A stretch of 29,683 nucleotides of DNA, taken from NCBI GenBank assembly GCA_024679435.1, contig JAIBDK010000001.1, positions 1 to 29,683 of the forward strand, in the 5' to 3' direction. Positions 24,022 to 29,683 of this stretch are shown here, in pieces. Source of the DNA: Gammaproteobacteria bacterium. GTDB taxonomy: Bacteria; Pseudomonadota; Gammaproteobacteria; Arenicellales; Poriferihabitantaceae. The notes beneath the pieces are model-generated. The model was not told the origin of the DNA and did not search any database. It was given only the letters and a program-made list of their open reading frames with translations. Within the stretch, counting starts at the first letter, position 1. Each line of letters begins with the position of its first letter. Position numbers and translations under genes: made by a program.

Positions 24022-25056
24022 ATGAGAGCATCTAAAGTCGTTCATATTATTGGTTGTCACGCCGAAGGTGAAGTTGGGAATGTGCTAGTAGGGGGTGTTT
24101 CACCCCCTCCCGGTGATACGATCTGGGACCAGTCACGTTTTATTGCAACCGACAATACCCTTCGTAATTTTGTCTTGAATGAACCTCGGGGCGGTGTCTA
24201 TGGGCACGTCAATTTTCTGGTTCCAGCTAAACATCCGGATGCTGATACGGGATGGATCATTATGGAGCCGGAAGACACGCCGCCGATGTCCGGTTCGAAC
24301 TCGATGTGTGTTGCTACTGTGCTGGTAGATACCGGAATGGTGGAAATGAAAGAACCCTACACGGATATCACCATTGAGGCCCCCGCAGGGCTGGTTAAAG
24401 CCAGAGTAGAATGCCGTGATGGCAAAGCATTCAAAGTTACGACTACCAATGTCGCCTCATTTGCCGATCAACTGGATGTCTTTCTTGAAGTTGAAGGCAT
24501 CGGGACTTTAAAAGTGGATACGGCCTACGGCGGCGACAGCTTTGTTGTTGTTAACCCCGAAGATGTTGGCCTCGATATCGTCCCGGATCAGGCCGCTGAT
24601 CTGGTTGATCTAGGTCGTAAGATTACACTGGCCGCCAATCAACAGCTGGGTTTTTCTCATCCACAAAACCCTGAATGGTCGCATATTTCCTTTACGCAGT
24701 TTGCCAAACCGATATATCAGGCGGAGGATACTGCAGTGAGTAAGAATGCGGTGGTGGTTCAGCCCGGAAAACTTGACCGTTCCCCCTGTGGAACGGGTTG
24801 TTCTGCGCGGTTGGCAGTTCTTCACGCTAAAGGCCAGTTAAAAATCGGCGATAGAATGATTGGGCGTTCCATTATTGATTCCCGATTTGATTGCAGAATT
24901 GAAGAGCAGGCAATAGTGGGAGAAAAGCCTGCAATTATTCCCAGCATCACCGGTCGGGCATGGATTACCGGTACTTTCCAGTATACACTTGATCCTGATG
25001 ATCCCTGGCCAGGCGGGTACAAGTTATCCGATACCTGGCCCACAGTACTTAAATAG
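24022..25056 (+). CDS. Proline racemase-family enzyme, Ser/Cys catalytic pair
   Basis: A 344-aa enzyme of the proline racemase / hydroxyproline epimerase superfamily. These cytoplasmic enzymes invert or dehydrate C-alpha of proline derivatives with two facing residues. The second catalytic residue is Cys256 in the perfect motif RSPCGTGCSARLAVLHAKG. The first, normally Cys in MCGH, is Ser90 in PPMSGSNSMCVAT. The His after it is also replaced, by Ser. Ser/Cys members are known in the superfamily besides Cys/Cys epimerases and Thr/Cys dehydratases. The start MRASKVVHIIGCHAEGEVGNVLVGG is normal. None of the usual hydroxyproline genes (D-hydroxyproline oxidase, deaminase, semialdehyde dehydrogenase) is near. 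The methyltransferase gene follows after six bases. Confidence 0.88.
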   Translation: MRASKVVHIIGCHAEGEVGNVLVGGVSPPPGDTIWDQSRFIATDNTLRNFVLNEPRGGVYGHVNFLVPAKHPDADTGWIIMEPEDTPPMSGSNSMCVATVLVDTGMVEMKEPYTDITIEAPAGLVKARVECRDGKAFKVTTTNVASFADQLDVFLEVEGIGTLKVDTAYGGDSFVVVNPEDVGLDIVPDQAADLVDLGRKITLAANQQLGFSHPQNPEWSHISFTQFAKPIYQAEDTAVSKNAVVVQPGKLDRSPCGTGCSARLAVLHAKGQLKIGDRMIGRSIIDSRFDCRIEEQAIVGEKPAIIPSITGRAWITGTFQYTLDPDDPWPGGYKLSDTWPTVLK

Positions 25057-25062
25057 GCTTTT

Positions 25063-25713
25063 ATGAAAACTTTTGTTGTGAAGCAAAAGCCTCCTGATTT
25101 AAAACGTTTTGATGAGAGGCTGGCAGCCGCTTACAGTCGGACTGATAATAAGGAGAAACAATACGATGACTGGGCATCGACCTACGATTCGGACCTTGTT
25201 GATGATCTGGGCTATGTAGCATATAAGAATGCCGGAGATGTTTTTATGGAAGTAGCCCCGGATAGACACGCCCGTGTTCTTGATGTGGCCTGCGGTACCG
25301 GTTTGGCGGGCCAATATCTAAAAGATAATGGTTATGAAAATATTCATGGTGCCGATTTGTCTGCGGAAATGATGGCTATCGCTGACAAGCGGCAGATTTA
25401 TTTGTCAACCTGGCAGCATGATTTTACTAAACCGATTAAGCCTGATCAGTTGTATGACGCGTTATTGTGTGTGGGCATGTTTGCCTATGCGGTTCCTAAA
25501 ATTTCGGATATGCATAACGTTGTCAATTGTGTGAAGTCCGGTTCGATTTGTGTCATTACTGTGAATGGTGCCGCCTGGAAGGATCTCGACCTGGAATTAC
25601 AGGTTTATCAGGAAGCTGAGCGGAGTGGATTTGCTATTGAGCAAATTAAAGCCTCAGGCTATATCGAGAAAGAGGGCATTGATTGCAGGGTATTGGTGAT
25701 TCGGCGTGCGTAA
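25063..25713 (+). CDS. Class I SAM-dependent methyltransferase
   Basis: A 216-aa soluble protein. Motif I is clear as VLDVACGTGLAGQYL (about 72-86), followed by GADLSAEMMAIADKR for motif post-I and YDALLCVGMFAYA for motif III. The N-terminal YDDWASTYDSDLVDDLGY resembles the Williams-Beuren-27-like and TPMT-like small-molecule methyltransferases. Nothing points to the substrate. It begins six bases after the racemase-family gene, so it is almost surely in the same transcript. Confidence 0.85.
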   Translation: MKTFVVKQKPPDLKRFDERLAAAYSRTDNKEKQYDDWASTYDSDLVDDLGYVAYKNAGDVFMEVAPDRHARVLDVACGTGLAGQYLKDNGYENIHGADLSAEMMAIADKRQIYLSTWQHDFTKPIKPDQLYDALLCVGMFAYAVPKISDMHNVVNCVKSGSICVITVNGAAWKDLDLELQVYQEAERSGFAIEQIKASGYIEKEGIDCRVLVIRRA

Positions 25714-25750
25714 TAGCCTCAATATTTTTAAAAACTAACGGTAAACAGTC

Positions 25751-26350
25751 ATGAAAATTATAGTTGTCGGAGGAAGCGGATCTGTAGGGCGACCCGCAGT
25801 AAGCGCGCTCTCAGGGAGACATGAAGTTATTTCGGTAGGGCGGACCAGCGGCGATATCCAGATAGATGTTGAAGATGTGGAAAGTATTAGATCGATGTAT
25901 CAGCAAACTGGGCCCGTAGATGCGGTTATCGTAGCGATTGGCCACGGACATTTCGGTCCTGTGGAGAAAATGACGGGAGCGCTATGGATGAAAGGCATTA
26001 ATCACAAGGCACTTCCCCAGGTAAATATAGTTCTTGAAGGCATTGCGCATATGAATGATGGAGGCTCATTTACCATGACTAGTGGTGTGTTGAATCGAGA
26101 TCCTATAGGAGGAGGTGCCTGTGCTGCCTCGGCTAACGGTGCCATCGACAGTTTTGTTTTAGGTGCTGCGGTGGATATGCCCAGAGGGATACGAATAAAT
26201 TGTGTTAGTCCCGGTTTATTGCAGAATTCAGTCGAACGTTACGACGGATTATTTCCTGGGCACGAGCCTGTTTCAGATGAAAGAGTCGGATTGGCTTATT
26301 GCAAGAGTGTAGAAGGTGTTGTCAATGGTCAGCTAATAATTATAGAGTGA
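25751..26350 (+). CDS. Short SDR-type oxidoreductase lacking the YxxxK pair
   Basis: A 199-aa Rossmann protein, shorter than classical SDRs (about 250). The nucleotide loop IIVVGGSGSVGRPAVSAL (about 3-20) and the IRINCVSPGLLQNS segment near residue 150 are SDR-like, as is FTMTSGVLNRDP with the catalytic Ser. Where Tyr-x-x-x-Lys should follow, the sequence is CAASANGAIDSFVLGAA, with Ala and Asn in place of Tyr and Lys. I recall short SDR relatives with the same ANGA block, so this may be a subfamily trait and not a lesion. Last gene of the 21801-26350 unit, 37 bases after the methyltransferase. Confidence 0.8.
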   Translation: MKIIVVGGSGSVGRPAVSALSGRHEVISVGRTSGDIQIDVEDVESIRSMYQQTGPVDAVIVAIGHGHFGPVEKMTGALWMKGINHKALPQVNIVLEGIAHMNDGGSFTMTSGVLNRDPIGGGACAASANGAIDSFVLGAAVDMPRGIRINCVSPGLLQNSVERYDGLFPGHEPVSDERVGLAYCKSVEGVVNGQLIIIE

Positions 26351-26448
26351 TTTGAAACGATTCTTGTGTTTCCCCACGCTCAGAGAAGTTCCGAAAAATC
26401 GAGACGATTCTATAACAACGGGCAGCGCATCTGCGGTGTCGTAAACGT

Positions 26449-26829
26449 TTACAAAAGTCCCTCTTCTTCCAGTACTTTTCTAGCAGTGCGGAAGCATTCC
26501 AGAGACATTGGAACACCACAATAAATGCCGACTACGTGACAAATAGCCCGAATCTGTTCTTTGGTGACACCGTTTCTGATTGCTCCACGGCAATGTATTT
26601 CCCATTCGTGCATTCGACCAAGTGCTCCGATCATTGTCAGGTTCATCATTGATCGGGTTTTAGGATCAATGCAGTCATCTCCCCATCCAAATCCCCAGCA
26701 CCATTCGGTCATCATTTCCTGAAACGGTCGAGTAAAATCGTCCGCCGCTGCCAGGTTTTTTTCAACATATTCAGCGCCAAGTGTGTCTTTACGCTGGGCC
26801 AGGCCCAGCTCAAATCTTTTTCTGTCCAT
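26449..26829 (-). CDS. Carboxymuconolactone decarboxylase-family protein
   Basis: A 126-aa protein of the CMD/AhpD fold, close in size to PcaC (about 130 aa). Marks are EWCWGFGWGDDCIDPKTRSM, LTMIGALGRMHEWEIHCRGA and GVTKEQIRAICHVVGIYCGVP. It has no CxxC motif, so it is not an AhpD-type peroxidase. The PcaC reaction (gamma-carboxymuconolactone to beta-ketoadipate enol-lactone) is possible but no other protocatechuate gene is near, and many such proteins act on other lactones. It converges on the SDR gene and stands alone. Confidence 0.85.
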   Translation of the reverse strand: MDRKRFELGLAQRKDTLGAEYVEKNLAAADDFTRPFQEMMTEWCWGFGWGDDCIDPKTRSMMNLTMIGALGRMHEWEIHCRGAIRNGVTKEQIRAICHVVGIYCGVPMSLECFRTARKVLEEEGLL

Positions 26830-27068
26830 TATTGCCCTCGGTTTAAATTAAATATTAAGTTTGACTTATGGTACATAGGATTTCAGGTTCAGTCGAGTTG
26901 TTGTGATCGATCGGGCGCGATAGACTGATGTCAAACAGTCCTCGATATAAAATTTGTGGATGGTTCATCGGGACATGGCAGGTTCCCCTGAGGGTTTGAT
27001 AAATTTGTCAGAAATCCGTCAGTCTAAGGATTTGCCAATAACAAGTTATAAACCAAGCGTAAATGTGT
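26830..27068. other. Intergenic region
   Basis: 239 bases between the decarboxylase-like gene start and the META-domain gene stop, both on the minus strand. The part near 26840-26875 is AT-rich and probably holds the promoter of the decarboxylase-like gene. I see nothing else. Confidence 0.4.
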
Positions 27069-27482
27069 TTACTGTCGAACGGCCTGCAGAACGGCATTGT
27101 CTTTCTCGTCCATCAGCGTCAAGGTCTCATCTTTCAAACGGATGCTTGCAGTCGATTCAAGTGCCTTGAAAAGCAGTGCTTCATATTCCATAGCATCTTC
27201 AGAACACATTTTTCTAGTGGCAGCAGCCTGTTTAATATCGATTTTATTATTATTCAGACTGAAACCGGCAACCAGTTGGTTGCAGCCGGCTTTGGCTCCT
27301 ATTCGATTATCTTCGGAAAAGGACAGGTGTGAGTCTATGCTGGCGGGTATCAGGCGATCATCAATTTTTCGTATGGCCCAGTCCCCATATATCCCACCTG
27401 GCTCGCCAGCGAAGACAAGGGCAGATAAAACTAAGCAAAATAAAGATATCACTGCCGGGGTTAGTTGGTGCAGAAATGTCAT
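27069..27482 (-). CDS. META-domain (HslJ-like) exported protein
   Basis: A 137-aa protein read from the ATG at 27482 (MTFLHQLTPAVISLFCLV). A signal peptide covers about residues 1-25 (cleavage after LVFA). The META domain shows YGDWAIRKIDD, a strand around SHLSFSEDNRIGAKAGCNQLVAGFS and TRKMCSEDAMEYEALLFKAL, which matches the usual GCN...G and T(K/R)MxC pattern. Two Cys may form a disulfide in the periplasm. A longer open frame to 27545 overlaps the end of the AI-2E gene and adds a non-signal N-terminus, so I reject it. It lies 20 bases after that gene and likely shares its transcript. Confidence 0.82.
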   Translation of the reverse strand: MTFLHQLTPAVISLFCLVLSALVFAGEPGGIYGDWAIRKIDDRLIPASIDSHLSFSEDNRIGAKAGCNQLVAGFSLNNNKIDIKQAAATRKMCSEDAMEYEALLFKALESTASIRLKDETLTLMDEKDNAVLQAVRQ

Positions 27483-27502
27483 AGGATTTGAGTCTTGCTT
27501 GA

Positions 27503-28633
27503 TTATAAAATTTGTTCGATATACTTTTCTTTGGCGAGTCGCCATAACACCACTGCAAAAGCCGTTAACGGAATTGCGAGTATCATCCCCAGTATTCCAT
27601 TTAATGCTGCACCCCAGAAAAATATTCCAACGATGATAGCCAGAGGGCTCAACCCGGTAGCGTCCCCCATAATTCTTGGAGTAAGAAAATAGCTTTCAAT
27701 GAGTTGTACCAGGCAAAATACAGCGATTATAAACGCAAGCATGGTCATGCCACCCCCGTCCTGAAACCAGGCCATGGGTAGGCACACACTTAGTCCAATC
27801 ATGCTTCCTAGATAAGGGACTATGTTTAGAAATCCCAACATTAGTCCAAGAATGGCCCCATATTTTAGTCCGGCAAGACTAAATCCGATAGCAAACAGAA
27901 TTCCCTGAAGCAGTGCGATTAGGATTTGGCCTCGAAAAAACACCACTACCAGATTAAAAAACTCCCGGACAAGATAGATAATATCTGATGCGGTATCCGG
28001 TTTTAGGAAAGGTAAGTGCTCTTCTTTTAATGATTCAGGCCTTAGTCGAGGCATTATTAGAAAGAATACAAGGTACACTGGGACAATGACCCAACCGAAT
28101 AAAGATACTATTGCGGATACGATACCAGAACCTGCAGATGCCAGGCTGTCAACGAAATAATTGACGATTGCAGCCATGGGGCCGCCTGGTGTTTTCAAGG
28201 TTTCACTCAACTTGGTGCCCAGATCACTATTTGAAAAAAACTGGTCAAGCTTTGGACGGTTGGCCTGAAACCAGGTTACGACTTTAGACCAGATTACGGG
28301 CAGTTGATCCGTCAGTTCCGAAAACTGGGTAAAAATTAGTGCGCCGAAAAACATGACAATTAATGTCAGAGGTATAAGAATAGACAGAAAAACGAGAACT
28401 AATGCAATTGGTGCAGGGGTTCTGGATTTCAACCACCCATACCAGGGATCCAGCACCATGGCAAAGACAGCAGCCACGGCCAGTGGCAGGAATACGCTGT
28501 TAAAAGCTTTGAAAAACAGTGCAACATAAATGACAAAAAATACCGACGCGGTAATCACAATGGCTGCGGCCACTGTGGTTATTCCAGCTGCTACAATGCT
28601 TTGCTGCCTTCGGCTTAAATCAATATTTATCAT
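27503..28633 (-). CDS. AI-2E family transporter (PerM/TqsA type)
   Basis: A 376-aa inner-membrane protein with about seven to eight helices. Two early helices (about 12-40 and 45-60) lead to a soluble part (about 105-165), and the conserved core is FFRGQILIALLQGILFAIGFS, then GLKYGAILGLMLGFLNIVPYLGSMIG and ESYFLTPRIMGDATGLSPL. Members export autoinducer-2 (TqsA), act as permeases (PerM) or Na+/H+ antiporters; the sequence does not choose between these. It is the middle gene of three on the minus strand, 33 bases after the Wzz-like gene. Confidence 0.92.
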   Translation of the reverse strand: MINIDLSRRQQSIVAAGITTVAAAIVITASVFFVIYVALFFKAFNSVFLPLAVAAVFAMVLDPWYGWLKSRTPAPIALVLVFLSILIPLTLIVMFFGALIFTQFSELTDQLPVIWSKVVTWFQANRPKLDQFFSNSDLGTKLSETLKTPGGPMAAIVNYFVDSLASAGSGIVSAIVSLFGWVIVPVYLVFFLIMPRLRPESLKEEHLPFLKPDTASDIIYLVREFFNLVVVFFRGQILIALLQGILFAIGFSLAGLKYGAILGLMLGFLNIVPYLGSMIGLSVCLPMAWFQDGGGMTMLAFIIAVFCLVQLIESYFLTPRIMGDATGLSPLAIIVGIFFWGAALNGILGMILAIPLTAFAVVLWRLAKEKYIEQIL

Positions 28634-28666
28634 CTGGTTTTTGTACTAGGGTGTGGGAACATTCGT

Positions 28667-29548
28667 TTAGCTTTCGGCGTTATCCGCTTGCGAGTTGTTT
28701 GAGAGGTCGTTTCCGTTATTGCTCGCATTTTTCTGATCGGCAGCTTCCCGGCTTTTTCGGGTTAAAGCGCTGAAAATCGAAGCGATTGCAATGATAAGGG
28801 TGAGTCCGAGTCCGACAGCTAATCCAATAAGGCCAAATACTAATGGTCTGTACCAATTTGAGCTCGCGACAATAAAAGGTTTCTGAACGATTTGGGTGGT
28901 ATCGATAAACAGATCTGTAGAATTGAGAAGCTTATGGACTGTCAGCTCCTTTTTGATATTCGCGACACGGTCGTAACTGCTGTCCTGAGCCTGTTGCAGT
29001 GCGAGCAGGGACACAGGGTCATCGGTGAATTTAAGTTTACGCGCGATTTCTTCCAGTCTCCGCGTTTGTGTTTCCAGAGATTGCTGAATGTCTTTTACCC
29101 GTTGGCGTTGAACCGCTTGTAACCTTTCAAGCCGCCCATTCTGAAAATCAATTTCCTTTTGGACAAGATTTGCCAGATATTTTTCGGTGGCGAATTCACC
29201 ACTTGCGAATCCGGTTACTTTCACGACGTCTTTTTCTATAACAGAGGTGATGAGAAGCGATTTGGGATAGTGCTCATACATGTCCCTTGCGTATTGACGT
29301 AATCTGGCCCGAACCTGAGTCTCATTAGCCAGCAAAACCGGTTCCGGGTTGTTAGATGTTGCAAAAGTCCCCATTTTGAAAACAACGGTTCCGATATTCT
29401 GTTCCCCAGTAATATTTTGAGCGGCGATACCGATTCCTACGCAAATAATCGGTATTGTTATGAGCAGAAACTTGACCCGATTTAATGCATCGAACACTGT
29501 TGGAGTCGCACTGGTAACGCTTTCTTCGGCTTTTTTAATAAAACTCAT
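28667..29548 (-). CDS. Wzz-like chain-length determinant protein
   Basis: A 293-aa inner-membrane protein with the polysaccharide co-polymerase layout: a short cytoplasmic start, helix about 27-43, a long periplasmic part and a last helix about 233-262, then a polar tail rich in Asn and Ser. The periplasmic part has a likely coiled coil from about residue 140 to 215 (RLERLQAVQRQRVKDIQQSL, RRLEEIARKL). Proline- and glycine-rich residues at the last helix that mark true Wzz (PxxPxxPKR) are weak; only KPFIVASSNWYRPLVFGLIG is seen. No polysaccharide polymerase or glycosyltransferase is in the window, so its partner is unknown. It is first of the three-gene minus unit. Confidence 0.7.
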   Translation of the reverse strand: MSFIKKAEESVTSATPTVFDALNRVKFLLITIPIICVGIGIAAQNITGEQNIGTVVFKMGTFATSNNPEPVLLANETQVRARLRQYARDMYEHYPKSLLITSVIEKDVVKVTGFASGEFATEKYLANLVQKEIDFQNGRLERLQAVQRQRVKDIQQSLETQTRRLEEIARKLKFTDDPVSLLALQQAQDSSYDRVANIKKELTVHKLLNSTDLFIDTTQIVQKPFIVASSNWYRPLVFGLIGLAVGLGLTLIIAIASIFSALTRKSREAADQKNASNNGNDLSNNSQADNAES

Positions 29549-29683
29549 AGTAATTACCGGGATGAGACGGGTTGATTGACTCTGCTCTTTTCTTTAGGCA
29601 TCTGAATGACAGACTTTCTTACCTTGTGTTCTATCGATTTAATTCAGTTCATTGGTCAAATTCTTTATAGCATCGTCATAATT

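Noticed and set aside
27483..27545. N-terminal extension of the META-domain protein
   Set aside because: It overlaps the end of the AI-2E transporter gene and would bury the signal peptide.
27097..27636. 179-codon plus-strand frame opposite the META and AI-2E genes
   Set aside because: Antisense shadow spanning the ends of two recognised genes; no domain likeness.

Overview
This looks like a chromosomal window from a Gammaproteobacterium, probably marine or aquatic. Reasons: the conserved methyltransferase (yafS-like)-rnhA-dnaQ order, the grouping of yciI, yciB and yciA, an E. coli-type DapE, several outer-membrane beta-barrels, and a taurine/choline-type arylsulfatase-family enzyme. Base composition is moderate (mid-40s percent G+C by eye). 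I cannot name a genus. There is no rRNA, intact tRNA, CRISPR array or intact insertion sequence.

Layout. 1-2337: the end of an upstream gene, a PafA-like alkaline phosphatase (+), a bidirectional hairpin, and a small secreted Cys-repeat protein (-). 2534-4128 (-): dapE followed by a DUF4389 membrane protein. 4207-6170 (+): the methyltransferase, RNase HI and DNA polymerase III epsilon. 6278-7173 (-): YciI and septation protein YciB. 7278-9143 (+): a deoxynucleoside kinase with no ordinary start codon, YciA thioesterase and a DUF4239 membrane protein. 9144-9681 is non-coding and holds a decayed IS6-type transposase fragment. 9682-10374 (+): a DUF3313 protein, ending at a strong bidirectional terminator.

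10634-17493 is envelope-centred. On the minus strand lie a POTRA-less BamA/TamA-type barrel, a sulfatase and a small outer-membrane barrel. Divergent to them is a patatin-like lipoprotein, and convergent with that is an MscS channel whose first codons are out of frame. 17700-18062 is a scar: a 5' tRNA-Arg-like fragment behind a C9-A8 tract, fused to a double-zinc-finger gene broken by two single-base shifts.

18088-19866 (-): a CoA-binding protein and O-acetylhomoserine sulfhydrylase. 19960-21600 (+): an acyl-CoA synthetase. 21801-26350 (+): a tightly packed unit of DMT exporter, glycerate 2-kinase, Ser/Cys-type proline racemase-family enzyme, methyltransferase and atypical SDR. It looks like a small catabolic cassette whose substrate is not evident. 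26449-26829 (-): a carboxymuconolactone decarboxylase-like protein. 27069-29548 (-): a Wzz-like protein, an AI-2E family transporter and a META-domain lipoprotein-like protein in one apparent operon.

Most of the window is ordinary. The most interesting parts are the frame breaks (7278, 17476, 17813, 17952), the tRNA/zinc-finger junction, the patatin/Omp85/sulfatase neighbourhood and the epimerase-kinase cassette. I found no clear new defence or mobile system.
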